From positions 1 through 64,000 of the forward strand of contig JAEZQK010000029.1 in the NCBI GenBank assembly GCA_023413135.1: a stretch of 64,000 nucleotides of DNA, written 5' to 3'. The DNA comes from Bacillota bacterium. Its GTDB lineage: Bacteria > Bacillota > Clostridia > Christensenellales > Aristaeellaceae. The notes beneath the pieces are model-generated. The model worked only from the letters and a program-made list of their open reading frames with translations, was not told the DNA's origin and did not search any database. This document shows positions 9,525-18,567 of the stretch, piece by piece (positions within the stretch are counted from its first letter, which is position 1; each line of letters begins with the position of its first letter). Both the position numbers and the translations under genes were made by a program.

Positions 9525-9818
9525 TCACCGCCTTGTGCAGATCAGTTCGGTTCTGGTCCGGTTCAGGGGATATGATCTGGTGATGGTATAGGTCACTCCG
9601 TTGTAAACCGCTTCTTTTTGGCCGTCGTACTCGTCTGTGTTGACCTCAAAAACGGCGTCCACCCGCTGCCCGGCGGCTTGCGCAGAATAAAATTCCGACC
9701 GCTTGACGCCTTTTGACTCCGCGAAGACGTCGGTGCTTTGGATATTTTGTACGGCCTTGGCGGTGTCGTCGGAAGTGGTGGTGCTGGCCCGCAGCGTCAG
9801 TACATCAAGCATCCTCAT
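9525..9818 (-). CDS. Phage head closure / head-tail adaptor protein
   Basis: About 97 residues from ATG 9818 (MRMLDVLTLRAS), overlapping the 3' end of the connector gene by 14 bases, with GGAGGAAGG upstream. The frame is open to 9848, but the extra codons precede the ribosome binding site. The body (FYSAQAAGQRVDAVFEVNTDEYDGQ ... NGVTYTITRSYPLNRTRTEL; short beta-barrel) is typical of head-tail joining proteins that follow the gp6-like connector and seal the portal after packaging. Confidence 0.75.
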   Translation of the reverse strand: MRMLDVLTLRASTTTSDDTAKAVQNIQSTDVFAESKGVKRSEFYSAQAAGQRVDAVFEVNTDEYDGQKEAVYNGVTYTITRSYPLNRTRTELICTRR

Positions 9819-10110
9819 CGGTATACGCCACCTTCCTCCGCAGTTCATCCTTCAAGGTCGTATAATCCTCGCGGTTAGCGGCAGCCTCAACAGGATCAGG
9901 CGCCATCTTCCAACGTACAAAGCAACGGACAGCCCCAAGAATGAGGCTGTCCGCTTCGTTATTTGCTTTTGTGGCAAGCACGCCCAGGCTGATTAGGTCG
10001 GCGCGGGCTTCCTCCACCAGGTCGGTCAGTTCGGCGGTAACGTCCGCTGATGCGGTTTTGATACGCACCGCCCGTTGCATTTTGGCTAAATAGCCAGATG
10101 ATACCGCCAT
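9805..10110 (-). CDS. gp6-like head-tail connector protein
   Basis: 101 residues, mainly alpha-helical (LTDLVEEARADLISLG ... RCFVRWKMAPDP), characteristic of the gp6/gp15-like connector family that docks beneath the portal. It lies 12 bases after the upstream structural gene and overlaps the head-closure gene. Size is normal for the family. Confidence 0.8.
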   Translation of the reverse strand: MAVSSGYLAKMQRAVRIKTASADVTAELTDLVEEARADLISLGVLATKANNEADSLILGAVRCFVRWKMAPDPVEAAANREDYTTLKDELRRKVAYTDEDA

Positions 10111-10122
10111 GCCATCACCGCC

Positions 10123-11061
10123 TTACACGAGGATATACAGGTCGATGGGCTTCTGACCGTCCGGCGTGCCGTTCAATTCAATGACGTTCTTTTCGATCTC
10201 GTCCGCATCGGGCGTCACGGTGCCGGTGTCGGCGGAATTGTTGAAGAGTTTGATAAATACCAATTCGTCGGCGGTCAGCATGTAGGGGATGCCAAACTTC
10301 TTTCCAAGGCCGACAGATACCTTGTCATCCTCCACGCCCGCAACGGTATCCACCGTGATCGCGCCTAGTGTAATGGCGGACACACCTGCCGTTTTTACGG
10401 TCAGGTTGATCGTGGCGTCCTGCGCGTTATTGGCCTTGGATTCGATCAGCAGATTGGCGGTGGACGCCGTGGCGGTCCACTTCGCAGCGAACGTGGCGTT
10501 GGCGTTCAGGCCGGCGGCCAGCTTCGTGCAGGCTTCGGCGGTGGTATCGTCTGCGGCGAGGAATGCCACAGTGATGTCAAAGGCTGCCCCGGTCTGTGCT
10601 GATACGAACGTGAACACCGTGGAACCAGCCCCCTGTGCGCCCTGGGTGACGGCGACGGTGGCTTTCTGCTTTGCTGGGGTATTTGTCAAGGCCGGAAGAT
10701 CCACGCTGGTGATGGTCTTGAACGCCAGCGCGCCGGCCACGGCTGTTTGACCGTTCAGGGTAATGGTTTCCTCGATTGCCTCCCCGGCAAAGTTGGTGCC
10801 GTGGACAACCACATCATTGGTAATGCCAGCCTTGTTGCAATCCACCTTCACATTGCGCGGCACGGCAGGATTGGTGATCCCGGAAGTGATGGATGCAGCT
10901 TCAGCCGCAAGGGCCGTTAGGGCCAGCACAGCGACATCGGATTCGGCGGCAGCAGACGCGGCAGGAATGTTATAGTGTGCAATGAACCCACGATCCACGG
11001 AAAGATTCCCGGCATCCGTTTTGATAGTCCCGATTTTGGGGTTAAAAGGTACACGTGCCAT
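10123..11061 (-). CDS. Phage structural protein, probable capsid decoration/head fibre
   Basis: 312 residues, strongly Ala/Thr/Val-rich and without long charged helices, predicted to be mostly beta. It starts ATG after AAAGGAG and follows the major capsid gene by 62 bases. N-terminal part (VPFNPKIGTIKTDAGNLSVDRG) and Ig-like middle (TNFAGEAIEETITLNGQTAVAGALAF) are reminiscent of head fibre or decoration proteins encoded next to HK97 capsids. No catalytic motif is visible. The assignment to the capsid surface is inferred from composition and location. Confidence 0.6.
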   Translation of the reverse strand: MARVPFNPKIGTIKTDAGNLSVDRGFIAHYNIPAASAAAESDVAVLALTALAAEAASITSGITNPAVPRNVKVDCNKAGITNDVVVHGTNFAGEAIEETITLNGQTAVAGALAFKTITSVDLPALTNTPAKQKATVAVTQGAQGAGSTVFTFVSAQTGAAFDITVAFLAADDTTAEACTKLAAGLNANATFAAKWTATASTANLLIESKANNAQDATINLTVKTAGVSAITLGAITVDTVAGVEDDKVSVGLGKKFGIPYMLTADELVFIKLFNNSADTGTVTPDADEIEKNVIELNGTPDGQKPIDLYILV

Positions 11062-11123
11062 GGTTGGCTCCTTTCATGGGGCGGCATAAGATAGCTGCCG
11101 CCCCTGTCCGTCATTCGATATCC

Positions 11124-12230
11124 TTAGGCCTTCTTCACCCGAAGGAATCCGTTTTTGGCCGCCACGTTGCCGCCGGCGAAGATGGAGCCCTTGTGGGCGA
11201 TCATGCCCTGCTTGAACTTGTAATCTGTGCTGCGCATGACCTCCAGGTCGGAGAACACGCCCATGGTGTAGTTGGAGATGGGGCCATAAGCCATGCAGTA
11301 CTGCCCGGCCGTGGTGGTAGGTGCGCTGATGGCTTTGCACTTGGAATTGATGATATAGGGCACTCCGTCGATAGTGCCGGAGTTGCCGTTTGGCTTCACT
11401 TCGTGGATCTTGCGGCCGTTGGCATCCCGCAGCTTTGCAAAAGCCTTCAGGTCTACCTTGTTGAGAACCAGGACAGAAACGTCCTCTACATTTTCATCCC
11501 CGCCGAAGCTGAAGATGATCTCATCCAGGGTTTCCTCATCGATCTCGCTGAAGTCGATATCTGTAGTGGGGTCGATGGCGGTGGCGCCGCTGTTAAAGAT
11601 GCCAACGAAATGTCCTGTTGCCCCGTTGCCAACCAGGATCTCGCCGGTGATCTTTCTGCGCACGGATTTGGGGATGCCTTGCATCACCACACGCTCGAAG
11701 TTGGCCGCCGGCAGCTTCACCAGTTCCTCGGAAACTTCAGAGTAGGCGGTGATCTTGGTCTTTTTGATTTCGGCATAGCCGAAAGTGGGCTCGGCTTCTG
11801 CGTAATCTGTTCCCTCAGCGGTATAATCACCTTCACCATGGCCGGCTTCATAGGGCTGTTTGAAGGTTTCGCCGCCGGGCAGTGGTACAACGTTCACCCG
11901 GTCGATCAGGGTGGAAACCTGGTTGAAGGTAGGCCTGATGTTGGTGGCCTGGTGCTCCTCCAGCAGAATCCCCGTGGTGGCGACAGTTACGGCGCGGCCC
12001 TGCATCAGAGCGCGGCCCCGTTCCTCGGCATCGTTTTTTTCATCGGGTTTCCCGATGGGCTTACCCAGCTTCCCCTCCAGACTGGCCCGCTCCTGCAGCG
12101 TGGCCTCCTCGGTGTCAAGCGCGTCCGCTTCCGTTTTGAGCTTGCGGATCTGTTCCAGGTCGGCGGTTTTCAGTTCCTCTCCGATGGCTTTTCTGCGCTC
12201 GGCGATTTCATTGAGCCTTTTCGTAAGCAT
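11124..12230 (-). CDS. Major capsid protein, HK97 fold
   Basis: 368 residues. An N-terminal coiled-coil delta domain (KRLNEIAERRKAIGEELK..., about 60 residues) is followed by a linker and the HK97 core: LLEEHQATNIRPTFN, TFGYAEIKKTKITAYSEVSEEL, and the C-terminal GVFSDLEVMRSTDYKF. The delta domain is normally removed by the protease encoded immediately upstream, which fits the protease-capsid order. Length is standard for this family. Confidence 0.95.
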   Translation of the reverse strand: MLTKRLNEIAERRKAIGEELKTADLEQIRKLKTEADALDTEEATLQERASLEGKLGKPIGKPDEKNDAEERGRALMQGRAVTVATTGILLEEHQATNIRPTFNQVSTLIDRVNVVPLPGGETFKQPYEAGHGEGDYTAEGTDYAEAEPTFGYAEIKKTKITAYSEVSEELVKLPAANFERVVMQGIPKSVRRKITGEILVGNGATGHFVGIFNSGATAIDPTTDIDFSEIDEETLDEIIFSFGGDENVEDVSVLVLNKVDLKAFAKLRDANGRKIHEVKPNGNSGTIDGVPYIINSKCKAISAPTTTAGQYCMAYGPISNYTMGVFSDLEVMRSTDYKFKQGMIAHKGSIFAGGNVAAKNGFLRVKKA

Positions 12231-12234
12231 GATT

Positions 12235-12855
12235 TTATCTCCCTTCGCTTTTGTCGTTTATTGCCAGTTTCATCCTGAGTGCAAGCCTTTCCCGCTCCAG
12301 TTCGGTCTCCGCCTGCTGCTGCCGTTCCCGAGCTTCCGCCTCCGCGACAGCCTGACGCGCTGAAATACTTGTATCGTCATACGCCGGTATGTCCACGGCG
12401 GAGACGTCATAAAGGCGCTTTACGCGCAGCACCGTCCAGGTGCGGTGTTCCCGGTCATAGGCCTCCGCGGCGATGGTGAAGCGGAAGCTCATTCGGTCAA
12501 CGTACCCGTTTTGGATATCCCGGTATAAGGATTTACCCTCATCTGTTCCATCCACCCTTGCGCGGATGTAAAGGCCCTGCGCGTCTACCGACAGCTGCAG
12601 GGTCTTGTTCCGTGTCCTGGCCATCACCCGGCCCTGGTGGTTGTAGTTGAAGATCACATCGTCCATCTTGGCTTCCTTGAAAGCGTCTGATGCGATTGTC
12701 TCCTTGTACTCGTTGCCCTCGTATTCAAAAAGCACTGTTTCCGAGTTGAACTTGGCGGCGTACCCCTCCACCCATAGCTCTTCCGGCTGGCCTTCTTCCT
12801 GTACGGCTCGGGCCTGGAACTCAAACCGGCGTTCCATCAGATTCGTCCTGTCCAT
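12235..12855 (-). CDS. HK97-type prohead protease
   Basis: About 206 residues from ATG 12855 (MDRTNLMERRFEFQARAV), preceded by AAAGGGAG. A longer in-frame opening to 12981 lies inside the portal gene and is not needed. Catalytic residues of the U35 serine protease family can be seen: His in NYNHQGRV and Ser in DRMSFRF. It degrades scaffold/delta domains during prohead maturation. The gene overlaps the portal 3' end by 35 bases. The C-terminal 40 residues are Glu/Arg/Gln-rich coiled coil, perhaps a scaffold-like tail. Confidence 0.92.
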   Translation of the reverse strand: MDRTNLMERRFEFQARAVQEEGQPEELWVEGYAAKFNSETVLFEYEGNEYKETIASDAFKEAKMDDVIFNYNHQGRVMARTRNKTLQLSVDAQGLYIRARVDGTDEGKSLYRDIQNGYVDRMSFRFTIAAEAYDREHRTWTVLRVKRLYDVSAVDIPAYDDTSISARQAVAEAEARERQQQAETELERERLALRMKLAINDKSEGR

Positions 12856-14044
12856 CGTTGCCACTCCCTTTGTCCGGATCCTCGCCGGTCTGGTATTTGG
12901 ATTGGTCATCACCCTTGACATAATTGAGGCTGACCTGGCGTTCATCTCCGCCCTCAATGGGAGCGTATCCGAACAGCTCACGCTGCTCGTTGACGGTGAA
13001 CAACCCGGTTTCTTTTGATTCCTTCAGAACGTTGATTTTGGTTTGCACGCTGGCATGCATCAGCAGGGACGTGTTGAATATCAGCCTGTTTCCCAAGCCT
13101 TTCTCCCGCTGTGTGAAGAAGCCGTTTGTCATTGCCTGTGATGCCTGGATCAGTCGTGGCTCGACCACGCTTTCGAAAAAGGCTTGGAACTGGGTATCGG
13201 TGTAATCTCCCAGCACGATAGCCTCCGCCACATGCCAGTAGCGGTTAAGGTTTTTCTTGATCTCCAGCATCTGCGGTGCTGACAGGGTGAATGGCGTGGC
13301 ACTTAGCGGATGGAACTCCTCCATGGAATCCACACCTACTATGCCTCCATTAGCCGCCGCAGCCTTGAACCGCTCGGTAAACTTGTCAGTACCGGCCTTT
13401 ACGTCATCTCCGGAAAGCATGCTCTTTTTCTGCTTCAGCAGGCCCCGAACTTTGTTGGCCACCGCCAGGGCGTCCTTGTTCCCGGAATCCGCCGCGGCGA
13501 TCATGTCCAAGGTGTTTTTCAAAGGCGCGTTCCCGTCACCGATGACCTCACCGTTTCCGAATAGTTTCCTGAAGACGATAACGTCCTCCAGCGGTAACGG
13601 CATCAATTCCCCGTCCATGGTCGTAAACTCAATCGCCCAGCTCCCGCCCTTTACCGGCATGATGTTTGCAGAAGAATAGTCGATTGGAAGGATCGCTTCC
13701 GGAAGCATCCCGTTCCACCTGACATAACAAAAAGCAGCTGTGTGCTGCTCTTGTTGGCTGAAAAGCCGGTACTTCAGATCATATCCGGTCATGAGCGGGT
13801 TCGGTTGGAAATTCAGCAGCCGTGCATATGGTGAACTTCGCTTGATCTCAATGATCCTGTCGTCCTTATCCACAACGACATGCATGGCCTGAGCCTTGGC
13901 CGTATGGGTAGCGATGGTATCTATAATGGCCCGGCACAGCTCATTTTCATAGGCCGCCTTACTGAATGCGGTGGTGGTGCCATATGCGCCCGGCTGCACC
14001 AGGTACACCGTGATCTTCCTGAACAGGTCCGATAAAATCCCCAC
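12821..14044 (-). CDS. Phage portal protein, HK97 family
   Basis: 407 residues, including the conserved FSKAAYENELCRAIIDTIATHTAKA opening (split here) and the VIVFRKLFGNGEVIGDG and MEEFHPLSATPFTL segments typical of HK97/lambda-like portals. The dodecameric portal is the DNA entry vertex. It begins 11 bases after the terminase gene. The C-terminal Gly/Asp/Ser-rich tail is probably flexible. Confidence 0.93.
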   Translation of the reverse strand: MGILSDLFRKITVYLVQPGAYGTTTAFSKAAYENELCRAIIDTIATHTAKAQAMHVVVDKDDRIIEIKRSSPYARLLNFQPNPLMTGYDLKYRLFSQQEQHTAAFCYVRWNGMLPEAILPIDYSSANIMPVKGGSWAIEFTTMDGELMPLPLEDVIVFRKLFGNGEVIGDGNAPLKNTLDMIAAADSGNKDALAVANKVRGLLKQKKSMLSGDDVKAGTDKFTERFKAAAANGGIVGVDSMEEFHPLSATPFTLSAPQMLEIKKNLNRYWHVAEAIVLGDYTDTQFQAFFESVVEPRLIQASQAMTNGFFTQREKGLGNRLIFNTSLLMHASVQTKINVLKESKETGLFTVNEQRELFGYAPIEGGDERQVSLNYVKGDDQSKYQTGEDPDKGSGNDGQDESDGTPV

Positions 14045-14055
14045 AGCATCACCTC

Positions 14056-15816
14056 CTAGCGCACATAGGCGAGAAATTCATCTTCATGGTTTTTGTAGCA
14101 CGTATATGCATTCAACAGGGACACCATCCCGTCGATCCGCCTGGTGTCGCTGACCTTCACGGGCTGTATGCTCTCTATCCCGTCTTTGTTCAGTGTCTTT
14201 TTCCCTGTATTATGCAAGCACCACCGCAGCATCGGATTGTCGTTGCTGATCACCCGGTGCTCCTCCAGAATCCCGCCAAGCTCCTTCATGGGATAGGTCC
14301 ATGTAAACGGTCCCTGGGCGATTTTCTCCATGTCGAAGCCCTCTCCGGCCATCTCCTCCACCCAGTATCCCGAAAGCGCACGGTCGTACCCGATCCATAG
14401 CGGCCGGATGTCGTATATCATGACCATATTCATGAACCAAAGTGTAACATCATGGAAGTCCACCGTGGCGCCTTCGCAAAGTGTTATATGCCCCTGTTCC
14501 GCCCATAGGCGGTATGGCGCCTCCCGGGTGTTACTGTCTTCCATCTCGTCCACCCGGGCCTTCGGGAGGAAATAATGCTGCAGTGCATAAAAGTTTTGAT
14601 CCCCAGGCCTGCGCACTAGCAGCGTGGCGCAGGTGAGATCTCGCACCGCGGAAAGGTCACACCCGCCGATGGCGTAGGAATGCGCCAGGAACTTCTCCAA
14701 CTGCATCGGCTCCGCATGTTTTCCGCATACCGTGCATACAGCGCCTTCTCCTGGAATGATCAGGAATTGATGCCCACCTTCACATCGGTGTGTAATCAGC
14801 TTGTTGACGCATGCCTCGTATGGCAACCAGGCCTTAGCCGTGTTTTCCGGGATGTTGAAATCTTTGGTCAGCAAAGTCGGCAGGAACGTTGGATCTCTTT
14901 TCGCCTTTGCCACGTTGTCCGCCAGGGTGGTGAGGCTCTTGATCCTTCCCAGGCCTGGATTTGCCTTGGCCCAGCACTCAGGCTTGTCCCATTCTTCCCG
15001 GCTGTCCAGCTCATAGATCAGCGGCAGCATCCTATAGTCCTGGAAGCCAGGTTCCCATAACGCCACCTTTGAAGCATAGCTGTACTTGTTATCAAAAAAC
15101 GCCTCCCGGACGAAGCCGAATGTGGAAATCAGCCATGCGATTGGCTGATCCCTTGCCTGCTGCGACTGCAACATCACATCGTACAGCTGCGAATCCCGGG
15201 CCTCATGCCATTCGTCCTGGCTGAACATATGGGCATTTAAGCCGTCCATGGTTTTGGTTTCAGCGGCCAGGGCCATCAAGGTGGAAAACGTAAACGGGAA
15301 ATAGATGTCAGACTGTCTCTTTTTGGTGATGGCCCGCAGCTCCGGGGACTGGGCCCGCATGTTGACGGCTTCGTTGAAGATCAGCTTGGCCTGGTCCTTT
15401 TTGTTGGCCACACAGTAGATCTCCGCGCCGCCCTCCCCGTCTCCGATCATCACATACAGTTCCACGCCGGCCGTCTCGGTCGACTTCCCGCATTTGCGTC
15501 CCCGGATGTCGTCGACTTCCCGGAAACGCCGCAGACCCGTCTCTTTCTCCAGCCACCCGAAATACAGCTGGATCTTGGCCTTCTGAAACAGCTCCAGCAA
15601 AACGGGCTTCCCGGCCCACCGCCCTTTCGAATGCCTGCAAAACCGCTCAATGAACTCGATGGGCCGCTCACCTTCGGCCTCATCAAAATAAAACGGGAAG
15701 TCATCCGGCGGATTGGTCATCCACCCTACTTCCCGCTCATAAACGGCCCTGACCTTTCTGCCGACCGTCTCCCTCCCGGTCCTGATCGCCTCCAAATACT
15801 CCTTGACGTAATTCAA
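14056..15816 (-). CDS. Terminase large subunit (ATPase and nuclease)
   Basis: 586 residues. The Walker A-like motif GRKCGKST is at about 106-113, Walker B-like FSQDEWHE with acidic pair at 201-202, and the nuclease domain begins with GGCDLSAVRD (Asp387) and includes IGYDRAL later. Between the two domains (345-364) lies a CxxxH...CxxC cluster that could be a small zinc knuckle. The enzyme cuts and pumps DNA into proheads. Five bases separate it from the small subunit. An HNH gene upstream of the terminase suggests cos-type packaging. Confidence 0.93.
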   Translation of the reverse strand: MNYVKEYLEAIRTGRETVGRKVRAVYEREVGWMTNPPDDFPFYFDEAEGERPIEFIERFCRHSKGRWAGKPVLLELFQKAKIQLYFGWLEKETGLRRFREVDDIRGRKCGKSTETAGVELYVMIGDGEGGAEIYCVANKKDQAKLIFNEAVNMRAQSPELRAITKKRQSDIYFPFTFSTLMALAAETKTMDGLNAHMFSQDEWHEARDSQLYDVMLQSQQARDQPIAWLISTFGFVREAFFDNKYSYASKVALWEPGFQDYRMLPLIYELDSREEWDKPECWAKANPGLGRIKSLTTLADNVAKAKRDPTFLPTLLTKDFNIPENTAKAWLPYEACVNKLITHRCEGGHQFLIIPGEGAVCTVCGKHAEPMQLEKFLAHSYAIGGCDLSAVRDLTCATLLVRRPGDQNFYALQHYFLPKARVDEMEDSNTREAPYRLWAEQGHITLCEGATVDFHDVTLWFMNMVMIYDIRPLWIGYDRALSGYWVEEMAGEGFDMEKIAQGPFTWTYPMKELGGILEEHRVISNDNPMLRWCLHNTGKKTLNKDGIESIQPVKVSDTRRIDGMVSLLNAYTCYKNHEDEFLAYVR

Positions 15817-15820
15817 AACA

Positions 15821-16393
15821 TCACCCGGCCCTGCTCCCAGCGATCGCTCCCCTGGGCGGCTTAACGAACGCCATGGCTGCTGCGCCGGCGGCCTCCTGAT
15901 CTATCCCGTCAGGCAAGCGGTCCACCAGCTGTCCAACGATCTTGGCATAGGTGTTCAGGAACTTGTCATAAACCTCCACAACTGAGGACTTTTTGATCCC
16001 GAACTGGGCGGCGCCGTTTTGATATGTCTCCACGATGCCATCCCGGGCAATGATCATGCGGGCCTCCTCGAGCGTGATGGCCACAAATGCAGCTTCGTTT
16101 ATCAGCTTCCCTACGATAGCCACGCCACCTGTGGGAAGATCCTTGAATATCTTCTTCAGCCTCCGGTACTCCTTTTTGATCAGCTTGTCACGCTGCTCCG
16201 GTGTGTAGATCATCTCCACCGCGCCAGGCTGCTGATCCATCATCACAGCGCTTCCGGGCTTTGCTTCCGCCTTCCTCACCGCTGCTTTCGGCTTTCTGGC
16301 TCCAGGTACCGCCTTTTTGGGCGCTGCTTTCCGTTTCTCAGGCTGTTTTCCGGTCGGCTTTTTCTTCTCTGGATCATTTTTCTGCTGCTGCAT
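15821..16393 (-). CDS. Terminase small subunit (P27-like)
   Basis: 190 residues. The first 50 are extremely Lys/Pro/Ala-rich, likely a disordered DNA-contacting tail. The remainder is helical (LIKKEYRRLKKIFKDLP ... YQNGAAQFGIKKSSVVEVYDKFLNTYAKIV) and fits P27-family small terminases that recognise the packaging site. Its place between HNH nuclease and large subunit supports the call. Confidence 0.82.
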   Translation of the reverse strand: MQQQKNDPEKKKPTGKQPEKRKAAPKKAVPGARKPKAAVRKAEAKPGSAVMMDQQPGAVEMIYTPEQRDKLIKKEYRRLKKIFKDLPTGGVAIVGKLINEAAFVAITLEEARMIIARDGIVETYQNGAAQFGIKKSSVVEVYDKFLNTYAKIVGQLVDRLPDGIDQEAAGAAAMAFVKPPRGAIAGSRAG

Positions 16394-16461
16394 TTATACC
16401 ACACCCCCCTTCGCGCGCTTCAGTCGGTTCCTCCCTTAAATCCCTATCGGTCGGCTACCCC

Positions 16462-16785
16462 TTACCCATACGTCTTGGGCATAGGGGGGGATAGCGGATC
16501 CATGACTACCTGACCTTGCTCATCGAACATATATCCATCGGCCACGTCACCCTTGCTACGCGTACGTTTTTTATGACATTCGCCGCACAGCGAAATGAGC
16601 AAATCAGGATTCAAAGAGATAGCAGGATCGTTGATGTTCTCAGGCGTAAGTTCGATAGTGTGATGGACCTCCTCTGCCCGTCCTTCACAATCATGGCATG
16701 TAAAAACGTCACGCTTGAGTACATCTTTTCTTACGATTTTCCATGGTTTTGAATCGTAAAATGCTTTTGCCCATGGCTTAGCCAT
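16462..16785 (-). CDS. HNH endonuclease (packaging-associated)
   Basis: 107 residues from ATG 16785, preceded by AAAAGGG. The frame is open to 16878, but that extension has no ribosome binding site. Motifs include zinc ligands CHDC (30-33) and CGEC (67-70) with HH at 41-42 and a downstream Asn/His (SLNPD, CHKK). HNH proteins next to terminases of cos phages are known to be required for specific genome cleavage. This one sits 68 bases upstream of the small terminase gene. Confidence 0.9.
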   Translation of the reverse strand: MAKPWAKAFYDSKPWKIVRKDVLKRDVFTCHDCEGRAEEVHHTIELTPENINDPAISLNPDLLISLCGECHKKRTRSKGDVADGYMFDEQGQVVMDPLSPPMPKTYG

Positions 16786-16960
16786 ATCCCTTTTCCCTTC
16801 GCTTTTGCGCCGCGGCCCCACCACGCCAATGATGCGGCGCTCCCGCTGTCCGGAAGGAGGAATCCGTACAGCACCCACATACTGGGCCAGCAGCAGGATT
16901 CAATTACCTGCATACCCGTTTGACAGGTCGGTGCTCTGTTTGAGCTATGCTGGCACGCAA

Positions 16961-16993
16961 AAAGGGCCGCCCTTTTCGGCAGCCCTTTACGCT
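16961..16993 (-). terminator. Rho-independent terminator after the early/middle block
   Basis: The 11-bp stem AAAGGGCTGCC / GGCGGCCCTTT (one G-U) has a 6-base loop and on the minus strand is followed by TTTTTG. It lies between the ArpU-like activator gene and the HNH/terminase block, so late genes would need antitermination or a new promoter. Confidence 0.65.
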
Positions 16994-17038
16994 ATCAATA
17001 TACCACGAAAAAAGGGACAAAATGGGACACATGCAAAA

Positions 17039-17488
17039 TTATTTTTTACAAGCATATGCCTGCCTTTTCAGGTATCGTTGCACGGTTTTTTTAGCGCTGT
17101 CCGGCGATACGTTCCGCTCCAGCTGGACCACTACCCTTGGCCAGGTATGACCCATGATATAGTGCATGGAAATAATGGTCCTGACATAACTATCCGGAAT
17201 AGAGCTGATGAACCGCTCAATGGCCAGGCGTTCACGGATCAGCTTCCGCTTCCTGCTGTTCAGCTCGTTCAGGATTTCCTTGCGTTCATCCTGTTCAAAT
17301 GGATCAGAGCCTGTGACTACAAACGAATGCTCGAGGTAGGGGAAGCAACGGTCCGACCCGCGTACAACGCCCGACACACTTCTAGCGTTTTTGATCTGCG
17401 TCTCCAGGATCCTGATCTCCCGTTCCAGCTCCCGGTAATTTTTCAGGCGCTGACGGGTCATTGGCCCGTCACTCATTTTTTTTGCCAC
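17039..17488 (-). CDS. ArpU-like/sigma-like late transcription regulator
   Basis: 149 residues. N-terminal basic helix-rich half (ELEREIRILETQIKNARS), and a C-terminal RNA polymerase sigma region-4-like helix-turn-helix (IPDSYVRTIISMHYIMGHTWPRVVVQLERNVS, in two helices). This pattern is that of ArpU/RinA-type activators of the late operon in Gram-positive phages. It is the last gene before a terminator and the terminase block, the usual site of late activators. It overlaps the Rep-like gene by 20 bases. Confidence 0.7.
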   Translation of the reverse strand: MAKKMSDGPMTRQRLKNYRELEREIRILETQIKNARSVSGVVRGSDRCFPYLEHSFVVTGSDPFEQDERKEILNELNSRKRKLIRERLAIERFISSIPDSYVRTIISMHYIMGHTWPRVVVQLERNVSPDSAKKTVQRYLKRQAYACKK

Positions 17489-18347
17489 GCGCCTTCACCT
17501 CCCGCTTGCCCGGCTTCTTCTCTGGAATCTTCCGCATCCGTGCATAGATATAGGCCCCGGCCACATAATCAGACCGCTTGATCTCCACGTCCAAAAAAAT
17601 GTACCCGGGATATACTTTTTGAAGGATCTTTGGCGCGAAGGTTTCCAGGTCCTCCGCCATGCGCTCGACTTTTCTCCGTGATATTTTCGTGACCGACTCC
17701 GTTTCGGTCGGCTTTTTCAAGTTCTTTGACGCAGCCCACCTCCGCGATCCGCGCGGCGCCTTGAGAACGTATATGGATAAAGCGGTCAGCCCGTAACGGT
17801 CAGGCTGAAGGCGGCAGCTGTTGGCACGCCCTTTTCCCCAGCATTGTTCTGCCAGGTCCCGGTCCATCCCCGACATGATGATGTGCGGATGGATCCTCCG
17901 CTTGTGACCCTCTTCCTCAAACTCGATGACATAAGCGTATTTCATCTCCGGAAGGCCCAGCTGCCGCCTGGCCGTTTTGATCCGCCGGATGTAGTTCTGC
18001 ATGTCCCGCCTTGCCTGGGCCATATCCGGAGCACGGCCGGCGTAGGATAGCGTGACGAAAATGTCCTGCTGGGTGAAATTCTCGTTTATCAGGCGCTCGA
18101 ATGCCTTTTTTGCGTTTTTGTCGTTCAGGTTCTGCTGGGCTTCCCTGGATTTGGCCTTCAGCTGCTTGGCTTCGGTGGCCTGTTTCTGTGTTTTCCAGAT
18201 CGGATATATTTCAGCCTCCAGGATCTCCCCGGACTTGATGGTTTTTGTCCGGAAGCGCTCCACCCTGTCCATTCGCAGTTCCTCCGGCGTAGCAGGGCCC
18301 TCCAGGAGCTGCTGAAAAAGCACCTCGTAATAATGCGCGCTGTACAT
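17469..18347 (-). CDS. Rolling-circle Rep-like (HUH-family) protein
   Basis: About 292 residues from the ATG at 18347, 9 bases after AAGGAG; the frame is open to 18419 without a good upstream site. Counting from this start, motif I FVTLSY is at 97-102, an HxH motif (RIHPHIIMSG) has His at 153 and 155, and a putative catalytic Tyr (SIYVLK) is at about 193. A basic segment RRWAASKNLKKP follows, as in rolling-circle replication-associated proteins. These nick single-stranded DNA through a Tyr. The role in a tailed phage may be replication or conversion. The 220-base stretch upstream has a GC-rich inverted repeat (CCGCCGGCGG). Confidence 0.65.
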   Translation of the reverse strand: MYSAHYYEVLFQQLLEGPATPEELRMDRVERFRTKTIKSGEILEAEIYPIWKTQKQATEAKQLKAKSREAQQNLNDKNAKKAFERLINENFTQQDIFVTLSYAGRAPDMAQARRDMQNYIRRIKTARRQLGLPEMKYAYVIEFEEEGHKRRIHPHIIMSGMDRDLAEQCWGKGRANSCRLQPDRYGLTALSIYVLKAPRGSRRWAASKNLKKPTETESVTKISRRKVERMAEDLETFAPKILQKVYPGYIFLDVEIKRSDYVAGAYIYARMRKIPEKKPGKREVKARGKKNE

Positions 18348-18567
18348 GGCGTATTTCTCCTTCGTACTTTCCCAGGGGGTGAGGAGACCTCCCCCCCTGG
18401 ACCCCTCCTCACTCGACAACGCGGGGTTCTTTCGTTAGCCACCTGAAAAGCGAAGCTGGATATTTCTCTGGACAGGTCAGAACGTCGATTTGTTAATACC
18501 CATTACAAGGACGCTATCCGCCATCCGCCGGCGGCTGCATGAGATGAAATATAATAGAAGGAAGTGA
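18348..18567. other. 220-base intergenic stretch upstream of the Rep-like gene
   Basis: No ORF with a convincing start was found. It holds a short GC palindrome CCGCCGGCGG near 18528, an AT-rich segment (TATTATATTTC on minus) and the ribosome binding site of the Rep-like gene. If the HUH protein is active, a nick site could lie here. This is only an inference. Confidence 0.3.
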
